DNA of 38,614 bases from Candidatus Roizmanbacteria bacterium GW2011_GWC2_34_23 (GTDB lineage Bacteria > Patescibacteriota > Microgenomatia > UBA1406 > GWC2-37-13): the NCBI GenBank assembly GCA_000990305.1, contig LBPR01000013.1, positions 1 to 38,614 on the forward strand, read 5' to 3'. Position numbers and translations under genes: made by a program. Of the stretch, positions 30,300-38,614 are shown piece by piece (the stretch's first letter is position 1; the number at the start of each line of letters is the position of its first letter). Under the pieces are notes generated by a model that was not told where the DNA came from, did not search any database, and saw only the letters and a program-made list of their open reading frames with translations.

Positions 30300-31037
30300 A
30301 TGATAGGTGGAGATCAAACAATTCCAGGTGCAGATGGGAGAGGAGGCACACCTTTTTCAGTGATTGAACAGGTTGACGTTCTTAAAGCTCCAGGAAAAAG
30401 CGGAGGTAAACGTTTTTCTGAAATTGAACAGCTAGATAGCTTAAAAGGTTCAAGACAAATTAAAGGAGCAGGACTTGACATGGACGCAATTCAAAAGGTT
30501 GCTGAAGCTGATCCAATCCACGAACCGGGAGAATTTAATTTTGATCAAGTCAAAAAAATTATTAGTAGGAAAGTACTTGATGCAAGTCAACTTGATCAAG
30601 CAATTAAAACAATTACGGATTTATTGGGTGATACCCCTACAATTAAATCCAATTGGCGAGATGAATATATGAAAGATAGTGACGGTGGTAGAGCCACTGA
30701 AAGGAGAATAAAGGACGTAGAGCAGCTTTCTGAAGCAATTGGAACAATTAGGGATTTATTAGGTGATGATGTATTTATGAATAAAACCGGTTGGCGTGAT
30801 GAATATCAAGCACAAAATGAAGCAAAAACACCTTTTGAAAAAATAGAACAAGTTGATCGTTTTCCACAAGTGGGTTTGAATCCAGAAAGAATTGCTGCAA
30901 GACAAAAAATGGATGCTGAACAAACAGGAAAAGTTGTAAAAGAAATTTTAGGAGAACTTGCAAAAGGGGGAAATGTTTCCAAGGCGGTGCTACCAAAACA
31001 AACTTTAGCTACTTCTGCACCTAAAGCTTCAAAATAA
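30300..31037 (+). CDS. Internally repetitive protein of unknown function (ORF may start at 30288)
   Basis: Repeats PFSVIEQVD/RFSEIEQLD/PFEKIEQVD and LDQAIKTITDLLGD...WRDEY / LSEAIGTIRDLLGD...WRDEY. Confidence 0.7.
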   Translation: MIGGDQTIPGADGRGGTPFSVIEQVDVLKAPGKSGGKRFSEIEQLDSLKGSRQIKGAGLDMDAIQKVAEADPIHEPGEFNFDQVKKIISRKVLDASQLDQAIKTITDLLGDTPTIKSNWRDEYMKDSDGGRATERRIKDVEQLSEAIGTIRDLLGDDVFMNKTGWRDEYQAQNEAKTPFEKIEQVDRFPQVGLNPERIAARQKMDAEQTGKVVKEILGELAKGGNVSKAVLPKQTLATSAPKASK

Positions 31038-31112
31038 TTCTTATATTTGTTTACTAATATATTATTAGTAGTATTGGTCTGGATTGGTCGGATTGGTTAA
31101 ATTAACTCCCTC

Positions 31113-31142
31113 TTGACATAGTGAACAAGTGTTTACTATAAT
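31113..31142 (+). promoter_or_regulatory. lexA promoter with embedded SOS-box-like site
   Basis: TTGACA 31113-31118, 18-nt spacer, TATAAT 31137-31142; TGAACAAGTGTTTA at 31122-31135 versus CGAACRNRYGTTYG. Confidence 0.75.
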
Positions 31143-31150
31143 AGTTGTCT

Positions 31151-31720
31151 ATGATTGAAGACAGACTTTCTAGTATTAAAAAATTTTTCCGTAAGAATCG
31201 CCGACTTCCTTCTTATTCTGAGATGTTGAAGCTTTTTAATATCTCTTCTAAGAATGCTGTTTTTAAAATAATTAATAAATTAATTGATCTCGGATTCATT
31301 GAAAAAGAAAGTAAAAAATTATCCCCAACAAAAAAGTTTTTTGCTCTCCCCCTTCTTGGAATTATAAAAGCCGGTTTTCCAATTTTGGCTGAAGAAAATA
31401 AAGATTATCTGACGATTGACGACTATTTAATTGAAAATCCCCAAACATCATTTCTCCTTAAGGTTTCGGGTGATTCAATGACCGGAGTCGGAATATTTGA
31501 AGGGGATATTGTTATAATTGAGCGAAAAAAAGATATTAATACCGGCAGTATTGTTCTTGCCCAAATTGATAACGAATGGACTTTAAAAATATTAAAGACT
31601 GACCGGAAAAAACATATTAATTATCTGGAGGCCGCTAATCCCAAATACCCGCCTTTTTACCCAATTAATGATCTACAGATCTATGGTATCGTAAGAGGTG
31701 TCATCAGAAAGATTAATTAA
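31151..31720 (+). CDS. lexA: LexA repressor
   Basis: Winged-helix N-terminus; cleavage-site Ala-Gly 'GIIKAGFPI'; catalytic Ser 'VSGDSMTGVGIFEGDIVI' and Lys 'TLKIL'. Confidence 0.92.
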   Translation: MIEDRLSSIKKFFRKNRRLPSYSEMLKLFNISSKNAVFKIINKLIDLGFIEKESKKLSPTKKFFALPLLGIIKAGFPILAEENKDYLTIDDYLIENPQTSFLLKVSGDSMTGVGIFEGDIVIIERKKDINTGSIVLAQIDNEWTLKILKTDRKKHINYLEAANPKYPPFYPINDLQIYGIVRGVIRKIN

Positions 31721-32740
31721 TTTAATCAATTCCTTTTCTGTCGAAGTAATTACGGTTTGATAGTTGCCGATCAAGTTAAATATTAGTTTTTGATTATTGT
31801 GATCCAGCTCTGAGAATATATCATCAAGTAATAAAATTGGTTTTTTCTTAAAAAAATCTTCTAAATATTTTAATTCATTAATCTTCAGCCAGAACAAACT
31901 TAAGCGTTGCTCGCTACGGGAACCGTACATGTGGATATTTTTTTTAACTAACGATTTATCAATCATAAAAATATTGTATTCGTCTCGATGCGGGCCAACT
32001 AAAGTTCTTTTGATTAATAATTCTTTTTGAAGTGATTCGGTAAATCGTTCCTGATTAATTTTATTTTCTTTATATTTTATCTCAAATTTTTTTGAATCAA
32101 TAATACTGTTTGAATTTAAAAAAGAGATATATTTTCGTCTCTTCATAATTAGGTACGAACCATTGTCTATGAGAAGTTTATTCCAGTAATCAAGTTCTAC
32201 ATCAAGGTTCTGACTATTAAAGCTCGATTCTAAAATCTTATTTCTTTTTCTTAGCGCCTGATTATAATTTGTTAAACATTTTTTATATTCTGAATCGATC
32301 CCAGACAAAAATTTATCGAAATATTCACGGCGATACGACATTGTTCTATCAATTACTTCTATTTGTTCCGGAGAAAATAACACGACAGGAATTAAATTTT
32401 TTAAATATGAATGACGACCTTTTTTTGTCTTTTCTAAAAAATAAGTTTTACTTAAACCAAAGTCATTAACAGTTAAATCTATTCTTAAATTACTAATATC
32501 TTTATTTTTTTTGTCTTCAATCTTTGCATCAACGTAACCGTTTTTTTCATTAAAAATAATTAGTTGTTCTTCTTTACTTTCCCGAAATCCTTCCCCCTTT
32601 AATATGAAGTAAATTCCCTCCAGTAAATTAGTTTTTCCCAGAGCATTATCTCCAAATATGGTCGTTAAATAAGGGTTAATTTTATATTGTTTTTTGTCAA
32701 AATTTCGAAAGTTGTGGAAAGAAATTGATTTGAGGATCAT
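31673..32740 (-). CDS. recF: DNA replication/repair protein RecF
   Basis: 'FRNFDKKQYKINPYLTTIFGDNALGKTNLLEGIYFIL', 'LVGPHRDEYNIF', 'LLLDDIFSELDHNNQKLIF'. Confidence 0.92.
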   Translation of the reverse strand: MILKSISFHNFRNFDKKQYKINPYLTTIFGDNALGKTNLLEGIYFILKGEGFRESKEEQLIIFNEKNGYVDAKIEDKKNKDISNLRIDLTVNDFGLSKTYFLEKTKKGRHSYLKNLIPVVLFSPEQIEVIDRTMSYRREYFDKFLSGIDSEYKKCLTNYNQALRKRNKILESSFNSQNLDVELDYWNKLLIDNGSYLIMKRRKYISFLNSNSIIDSKKFEIKYKENKINQERFTESLQKELLIKRTLVGPHRDEYNIFMIDKSLVKKNIHMYGSRSEQRLSLFWLKINELKYLEDFFKKKPILLLDDIFSELDHNNQKLIFNLIGNYQTVITSTEKELIKLINLSDDTSYDTIDL

Positions 32741-33432
32741 GGGCTTATGACAGTTCCCTTAAAAGATTCTCCATTAATAATTTTTTGAATATTTTGCATA
32801 TCATTACCGTTAGCTATCACAACAGTTAGGTTCAAACCTGTAGCAAGTTTTGTTGCAATCGGATCAAAAGGAGAGTTGTGTCCCGGCATCCATTTGTCTC
32901 CAACTAATTCTTTCATTGCTTCCCATGTGATTTTCTTTAGTGGTTTAGCATCGGAAAATTTACCAGGATCGCGATCAAAAACATAATCAATATTTGACAT
33001 GTTAATTATCATTTTTGCCTTATGATCACGCGCCAATATTACTGCATCATAATCTGTAGAACAACCAGGCATCCATCCAGCTCCGATTGCTACCGATTCG
33101 GTCCAATTTTCAAGCTTTCGATCATAATGTTGGATGACTCGAGGATTGGCAATATCCTGAAATATCGTTCTAAGAAGATGTCCGTTAAGATGAGTTGAAT
33201 GAATACCCAACCAGTCTAAGTCATCTCTTGTCAGCTTTCCAATCACGGCTGAACCTGCTTCCTGATACCGTCGGGCCAATTTGCCTCCACCGGCAATTAG
33301 CATGAACCTCTTCCCATTTGCGACTTCTTCTCTTATTAATTTATTTAACTTGATTAAAAAATCTGTATCAATCCCTCCATTAGGGACAATCAGACTACCG
33401 CCAACGGAAATAACAATTGGAGATTCTTGCAT
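32737..33432 (-). CDS. UMP kinase-like amino-acid kinase (start moved to ATG 33432)
   Basis: 'IVISVGGSLIVPNGGIDTDFLIKLNKLI', 'LIAGGGKLARRYQEAG', 'GCSTDYDAVILA', 'MSNIDYVFDRDPGKFSDAKPL'. ATGA overlap with recF. Confidence 0.82.
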   Translation of the reverse strand: MQESPIVISVGGSLIVPNGGIDTDFLIKLNKLIREEVANGKRFMLIAGGGKLARRYQEAGSAVIGKLTRDDLDWLGIHSTHLNGHLLRTIFQDIANPRVIQHYDRKLENWTESVAIGAGWMPGCSTDYDAVILARDHKAKMIINMSNIDYVFDRDPGKFSDAKPLKKITWEAMKELVGDKWMPGHNSPFDPIATKLATGLNLTVVIANGNDMQNIQKIINGESFKGTVISP

Positions 33433-33450
33433 ATGATAATACATTATACC

Positions 33451-33768
33451 TTAAAAGATTCCGTCTCCTAGACCAAAGATGAGAGCGATTATTCTGGTAA
33501 TTAAAAAGGACAAAATTAGAAGAATAAAACCAATAATTCCTGAAGTAATCTTTGCTTGACCCGCCTTAATTTTATCAGGGTTTCCCTGTGACATCATATA
33601 GTCATAACCTCCGGAAATCAAAACAAAAAGAAGAACTATCCCCGCCATTGGCATAATAAAACCTAAACCTTTAGAAATAATTTGACCTAGAGAGCTAACA
33701 CTATCATCAAGCGGGCCTTCAATCTGTGTACCGCTGATTTGTAGAGATTGGGCTAAAAAATGTTTCAT
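33451..33768 (-). CDS. Small two-TM protein, TrbC/VirB2-like
   Basis: Two hydrophobic helices separated by 'SQGNPDKIKAGQAKITSG', a pattern seen in VirB2-like proteins of CPR genomes. Confidence 0.5.
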   Translation of the reverse strand: MKHFLAQSLQISGTQIEGPLDDSVSSLGQIISKGLGFIMPMAGIVLLFVLISGGYDYMMSQGNPDKIKAGQAKITSGIIGFILLILSFLITRIIALIFGLGDGIF

Positions 33769-34400
33769 TTTTTAATAAAACGATTTAATAATTTTAAAAC
33801 TCCAAACAAAACAATGTCTATTATTAAAACAAAAAAAATATATAAATTAATTTGATTCATTATAGCATTTATACTGTTCATGTTTATTTTAATATCAAAA
33901 ACATAAAATATTATTATCAGTAAAACTACTACCGGAATAATCAATAATAAATCTTTAAGATCTTGTTTTGAGGAAAACATATTGGCTGATATGGAAAAAA
34001 TTAAATATGAATATAAAATATTTAATCCGATATTATTGGCTGGATATATATGAAAATAAAATAGCGAAAATAATATTCCTATTCCAAAAAATATTGGAGC
34101 AATTCCAACAAGAATTGCTCTTAGAAAATCTTTTTTTACAAAAAGCACTTCTCCTAACTTTATCTCGTTGTTATCCCATTTAGGGAAAACTGACATACTT
34201 TTGACCGGTAAAATAAGAAATAACGCCGTGATAAAGTGAGCGGTTTCATGGATAATTGTTCCAGGAAGAAAGATAAAAGAAACTAAAATAAAAACTGGAA
34301 AATCAGTTTCAAAAAATTTTCTTAAAAATAAAAAAAGCTCTTTTAGTATTAGTCTTGAGATAATGTAAATTGCGATTATCTGAAGTAAAAAAACAATCAT
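33765..34400 (-). CDS. M50-like membrane metalloprotease
   Basis: Polytopic with HExxH 'GTIIHETAHFITALFL'. Confidence 0.65.
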   Translation of the reverse strand: MIVFLLQIIAIYIISRLILKELFLFLRKFFETDFPVFILVSFIFLPGTIIHETAHFITALFLILPVKSMSVFPKWDNNEIKLGEVLFVKKDFLRAILVGIAPIFFGIGILFSLFYFHIYPANNIGLNILYSYLIFSISANMFSSKQDLKDLLLIIPVVVLLIIIFYVFDIKINMNSINAIMNQINLYIFFVLIIDIVLFGVLKLLNRFIKK

Positions 34401-34421
34401 AAAATTAATTTACGGGATATT

Positions 34422-34448
34422 GTCATTCCCGCGGAGGCGGGAATCCAG
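34422..34448. repeat. REP-like element, copy 3, overlapping the clpC 3' end
   Basis: GTCATTCCCGCGGAGGCGGGAATCCAG; encodes AGFPPPRE-stop on the minus strand. Confidence 0.85.
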
Positions 34449-37380
34449 CTGGCTTAATATCGGTTGTCTTTTCAGCTTCCTTAACGGCTGGTTCTGGCAC
34501 ATTTAATTCCTCAGTAATGGGTCGATCATGATCGACCCCTACAACGATCTTAACATCGTGTTTTAAACATTTTGGACAAATTATGGTCGAATTTTGAATA
34601 ACTTCATTTTCAAAACTCCAACCACAACCTTGGCAATGATAGTTTTTTTTAGTTGTAGGAACAAAAACAGTTTTTTCAATTTCAAAAATAAGTTCATTTT
34701 GATCTACTCTCGCCCTAATTAAATCTCCAGGTTTTACTTTTCCATCGATGATTAAATTAGAAATCGGATTTTCAATCAATCTTTGAATTGCCCGTCTTAA
34801 AGGTCGCGCTCCGTAAAGAGTATCAAAACCTGCTTTAACAATCTCTTGAATTACTTCGTCTGTGTAAGCAAATCCCATGTTTTGTTCTTCTATTAGCTTA
34901 ATTATTCCTTTCATTTGCAACTTAACTATCTCCACCATATCCTGAAATCTTAATGGCTCAAATACAATTACTTCGTCAAAACGATTAATCAACTCCGGTT
35001 TAAAAAACTTAGTTAATTCGCCCATTACTTTGTCTTTTATCCCTTTAAAGTTACTCTTATCTTTTTCGTCTTCAACTTTTGACTTCTGTACGGGTTTTGC
35101 GCGCAAAACCCCTACGTCTTTGGATTTATCTTTAATCATTTCATCCTGAATTAATTTCGTCCCTAAATTAGAAGTGCAGATTACAACCGTATTTTTAAAA
35201 GAAATTGTGCGACCTTTATTATCAGTAAGTCTTCCATCGTCAAGTATCTGAAGAAGAATATTAAATATATCAGGGTGGGCTTTTTCTACCTCATCAAAAA
35301 GAACAACGCTGTATGGTTTTCTTCTCACCTGCTCTGTTAACTTTCCACCTTCCTCATATCCTACATAGCCTGGTGGCGCTCCAAGTAATTTAGCCACTTC
35401 ATGTTTCTCCATAAATTCCGTCATATCAAATCTAATCATTAACTCTTCGCTGCCAAATAAAATGTCAGCGAGGGCTTTGGCAAGTTCAGTTTTTCCTACC
35501 CCGGTTGGTCCAAGGAAAATAAAGCTACCGATTGGCCGGGCGGCTGATTTAAGTCCAGCCCGTCCACGCCTAACTGCTTGGGAGACAGAGGCGACTGCGC
35601 CTTCTTGATCAATTAATCTTTTATGGATAATATCTTCCAAGTGGGTTAATTTTTCCGTTTCGGATGACGAAATTTTAGCTACAGGTATCCCTGTCCAACG
35701 GGCAATAATATCTTTAATTATTTCAACGGTCACGGCTCCAGTAGATTGGCTTTTCTTAAGATTAAATTCTTCTTTTTTTTCGCTTAGACCGGAATTTATC
35801 TCATCAATTTTTGATCGTAATATTCTTGATTTGACTTTATCTGCCTTTTTTTCTGACTCTTTTAGTTCTTGATTTAACTGGGCGATTCTTGTTTCAAGAG
35901 ATTTTATTTCCTCGGGTAAGGAGATTAAAGGTAGACGAACAGCGGCGCCTGCCTCATCAATCAAATCAACGGCTTTATCCGGTAAAAATCTGTCTCCAAC
36001 ATAACGTTTTGATAAGATAACGGCGGCTTCAATGGCGTCATCGGGAATTTTGACTCGATGAAAAGCTTCGTATTTATCTTTGATTGCTTTAAGCATCTTA
36101 ATTCCCTGTTCTTCAGTTGGCTCGGGAACTAATACCGGTTGAAATCTTCTCTCAAGGGCCGGATCTTTTTCCACATATTTTCTATATTCGGTTAAAGTGG
36201 TTGCCCCAACTATTTGAATTTCACCTCGAGCCAAGGCCGGTTTTAAAAAGTTGGAAGCGTCAAGAGACCCTTCGCCAGATGCACCAGCCCCAACAATATT
36301 ATGAATTTCATCAATAAATAAAATTATCTGACCTTGACTCGCTTTAACCTCTTCGATCAGATCTTTCATTCTCTCTTCAAACTCACCACGGTGCGAAGCA
36401 CCGGCCAACATACTCATCAAATCTAATTGAAGAATTCTCTTGTTTAATAATGGCTCTGGAACTTCTTTGGCAACTATTTTTTCGGCCAATCCTTCAACTA
36501 TTGCGGTCTTTCCAACGCCCGCTTCTCCAACTAGCGACGGATTATTTTTAGTACGTCGTGACAATATATGTATCACCCGTTCAATAACAGCTGATCGCTC
36601 AACAACCGGATCAAGTAATCCCTGAGACGCCTTGGCCGTTAAGTCAATCGTAAATTGTTCCAATGCTTTTTTCTTATTCTGGGCTTTTTTTTCTTCTTCA
36701 TTTAAACCTTCTTTTTTTCCAACAACTTTTTTATTTATCTCTTCTTTATTTAAGCCTAATTTAACCAACACTCGAGCGCCCACTCCTTCTCCCTCTTCAA
36801 ATAGTGCTAATAATAAATGTTCCGGGGCAATAAATTCAAATCCTAGTTTTCTAGCAACCACTAAGGCGTCATTGAAAATCTTTTTTATTCTTGGGGACAG
36901 TTGGACAATTCGATCGACAGTCCCTCTTTTATAAATTTTATTTAATTCATCAGTGATTAACTGGGGTTGGATTTTAGATTCAACCAGTAAGTTGTAGATT
37001 TCACTATCAGTTGTCAAAGCGTATAAAAGATGTTCACTGTCGACTAAATCTGATTTTAGCTCTTTTGCTTTTGTCTGGGCCGCCATCATAACGCGATTAG
37101 AGCGCTGGGTCAGATGGGTCATTAGATCGAGATTATTAGGGATTAGGGACTGGGGACTAGGGACTAGGGGTGTTTTAGGAATTTTAATTTCAGGTTTGAC
37201 AGGTGCAGATGTTGCCACAGTAGGCTTATCATTTCCCGTTGGCGGTTGGGTTATGTTGGTTTTAGGATTTAAACTTTGATCTTGGCTTTGAGGTTTGATA
37301 TTTGAAGTTTGATTTTGCCCTACTGGATTTGCTGTTGCATTAGTAGTCGGTTTTTTAATAAAATCAAAATAGTCAGCCAT
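34423..37380 (-). CDS. clpC: ClpC/ClpB-type AAA+ ATPase with C-terminal zinc-ribbon-like tail
   Basis: Clp_N repeat, two Walker A motifs ('[15 protein letters not shown]', '[15 protein letters not shown]'), '[13 protein letters not shown]'; C-terminal CQGC...CPKC. Confidence 0.94.
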   Translation of the reverse strand: MADYFDFIKKPTTNATANPVGQNQTSNIKPQSQDQSLNPKTNITQPPTGNDKPTVATSAPVKPEIKIPKTPLVPSPQSLIPNNLDLMTHLTQRSNRVMMAAQTKAKELKSDLVDSEHLLYALTTDSEIYNLLVESKIQPQLITDELNKIYKRGTVDRIVQLSPRIKKIFNDALVVARKLGFEFIAPEHLLLALFEEGEGVGARVLVKLGLNKEEINKKVVGKKEGLNEEEKKAQNKKKALEQFTIDLTAKASQGLLDPVVERSAVIERVIHILSRRTKNNPSLVGEAGVGKTAIVEGLAEKIVAKEVPEPLLNKRILQLDLMSMLAGASHRGEFEERMKDLIEEVKASQGQIILFIDEIHNIVGAGASGEGSLDASNFLKPALARGEIQIVGATTLTEYRKYVEKDPALERRFQPVLVPEPTEEQGIKMLKAIKDKYEAFHRVKIPDDAIEAAVILSKRYVGDRFLPDKAVDLIDEAGAAVRLPLISLPEEIKSLETRIAQLNQELKESEKKADKVKSRILRSKIDEINSGLSEKKEEFNLKKSQSTGAVTVEIIKDIIARWTGIPVAKISSSETEKLTHLEDIIHKRLIDQEGAVASVSQAVRRGRAGLKSAARPIGSFIFLGPTGVGKTELAKALADILFGSEELMIRFDMTEFMEKHEVAKLLGAPPGYVGYEEGGKLTEQVRRKPYSVVLFDEVEKAHPDIFNILLQILDDGRLTDNKGRTISFKNTVVICTSNLGTKLIQDEMIKDKSKDVGVLRAKPVQKSKVEDEKDKSNFKGIKDKVMGELTKFFKPELINRFDEVIVFEPLRFQDMVEIVKLQMKGIIKLIEEQNMGFAYTDEVIQEIVKAGFDTLYGARPLRRAIQRLIENPISNLIIDGKVKPGDLIRARVDQNELIFEIEKTVFVPTTKKNYHCQGCGWSFENEVIQNSTIICPKCLKHDVKIVVGVDHDRPITEELNVPEPAVKEAEKTTDIKPAGFPPPRE

Positions 37381-37386
37381 ATTTTC

Positions 37387-37415
37387 ATTATCAAGAAAAT
37401 GACATTAATTGTCAA
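37387..37415 (-). promoter_or_regulatory. clpC promoter (TTGACA-17-GATAAT), 6 nt from ATG
   Basis: Minus-strand TTGACA (37415-37410), GATAAT (37392-37387), then GAAAAT and ATG at 37380. Confidence 0.7.
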
Positions 37416-37435
37416 CAGTTTTCAGGTTGTTTTAT

Positions 37436-37506
37436 TAAAGCGAAGATACCAAATTTTTTGCGGTTTAAGTTCTTCCGTCAAAAAATTTTCGGGATCAAGC
37501 TTTTAA
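37436..37506. repeat. About 70-bp imperfect hairpin element, copy 2
   Basis: TTAAAGCGAAGATACCAAATTTTTTGCGGTTTAAGTTCTTCCGTCAAAAAATTTTCGGGATCAAGCTTTTAAA aligns with copy 1. Confidence 0.75.
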
Positions 37507-37511
37507 ACCTT

Positions 37512-38614
37512 ATGAAACGAATCTATTTGGTCATTGCCGGAGCCTTCCTGATCCTTCTTGTGATTACTTCAATGCTTCTTTCACTTCAGAAAAAAACAAC
37601 CACTGAGACAAAGAAGGATATTCCTTTTCCAACAAGCGTTCCTGATCGGGGAAAAACCGGACAACAAGGTAATGAATCTTCCACGAATACCCCTTCTCAA
37701 ACAACTGGCGGAGACCAAGGATTAAAAGATTTAGATAATTTATCAAATTCATTTGAACCTATTGAAACACTTGATTTTAAAGCCGCTTATGTTCCGACTC
37801 TAAATAAAATCGTTGTTGAAAAGAAGACTCCGCAGGCAGAGGAAATGTTTAACCAATGGATCGATCAAAATCAATTAAATGAAGTTATTAGTAATACTGG
37901 TGGTAAAAAAAATATTTTATTTACACAAAATAAAATCATTCCTACCCCAAGCGACTCTATCCATAAGCTTGAAAATAAAGTAAAAGATTTCTTTCAGCTG
38001 ATAGATGACTTGAACAGCATCGGCAAAGGTTCTGAGCAATCGAACAATGAAATAATCAAGCAATCTTCTAACTCTTTATCTTCTACCCCCTACCCCCTAC
38101 AACCTACAACCTCTTTAACATATTATGCTCAATGTGGTGACCAAGGTAGTTTACCTTTACCCGATGGTGGAACTTTATGTAGTGCTGGTTGCGGGCCAAC
38201 TACTGTAGCAATGATCTCTTCCAGTTATGTTGATAAAAAATATGATCCAAAAACTATTGTTGGTCTATATGATAAAAATAATTATCTTTTAGGAGGTGAT
38301 GGTTCCCGTTATTCTGATGCTCATGAGCTTTTGAAATCGTTTGGTCTGAAAACTACCGACTATCTTGTTTTTGATTTAGAAAAAGCTGATACAGTTGTCC
38401 CACAACTCCGAAAATATCTAAGTGCCGGCTGGACATTTTTTACTTTAGCAAGTTTTTGCGAAAAAGGTTGCGGTCATTATTTTTGGATAACTGACATTGA
38501 TGCTAAAGGAAATATTTTTGCCTATGATCCCGCCTACGGTCGTTATCAAATCCCTTATAATGAAAATAGCCGTTACCCATACCCGTTGTACAGATTGGCA
38601 TTTGGGGTTAAGAA
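37512..38614 (+). CDS. C39-like peptidase with N-terminal membrane anchor (3' end outside window)
   Basis: Absent from the ORF track because no stop lies in the window. Translation MKRIYLVIAGAFLILLVITSMLL...TYYAQCGDQGSLPLPDGGTLCSAGCGPTTVAMISSSY...HYFWITDIDAKGNIFAYDPAYG. Confidence 0.8.
   Translation, partial: MKRIYLVIAGAFLILLVITSMLLSLQKKTTTETKKDIPFPTSVPDRGKTGQQGNESSTNTPSQTTGGDQGLKDLDNLSNSFEPIETLDFKAAYVPTLNKIVVEKKTPQAEEMFNQWIDQNQLNEVISNTGGKKNILFTQNKIIPTPSDSIHKLENKVKDFFQLIDDLNSIGKGSEQSNNEIIKQSSNSLSSTPYPLQPTTSLTYYAQCGDQGSLPLPDGGTLCSAGCGPTTVAMISSSYVDKKYDPKTIVGLYDKNNYLLGGDGSRYSDAHELLKSFGLKTTDYLVFDLEKADTVVPQLRKYLSAGWTFFTLASFCEKGCGHYFWITDIDAKGNIFAYDPAYGRYQIPYNENSRYPYPLYRLAFGVK

Overview
AT-rich 38.6 kb window with the look of a reduced Patescibacteria/CPR chromosome, possibly Microgenomates-like (an inference from gene content and style, not tested). 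It holds core information-processing genes: rpoD, dnaG, prfB, rpoB-rpoC-rpsL-rpsG-fusA, lexA, recF, a UMP kinase and clpC. It also holds cell-envelope genes: glycosyltransferases, ftsE/ftsX, an M23 peptidase, lamin-tail and CAP-domain proteins, an RmlA-like nucleotidyltransferase, CPBP and M50-like membrane proteases, and a C39-like peptidase cut by the right edge. There are three toxin-antitoxin-like modules: YefM/RelE-like, AbiEii-like and Phd/VapC-like. No tRNA, rRNA or CRISPR array was recognised. The main unusual signals are: (1) several families of short palindromes and degenerate heptamer-like repeats lying inside coding sequences in frame, or supplying stop codons and C-termini, with clpC especially affected; (2) a recurrent '-10 box, 6-9 nt, ATG' arrangement at about a dozen genes, suggesting leaderless mRNAs; (3) prfB whose promoter-proximal ATG runs into UAA after 7 codons, implying a +1 frameshift at UAA rather than UGA; (4) a (GTA)6 microsatellite between -35 and -10 of a gene for an internally repetitive unknown protein, a candidate phase-variable promoter; (5) an apparently circularly permuted M23 peptidase domain; (6) an AbiEii-like module flanked by direct repeats derived from a neighbouring gene; (7) a Gram-positive-type SOS box inside the lexA promoter.
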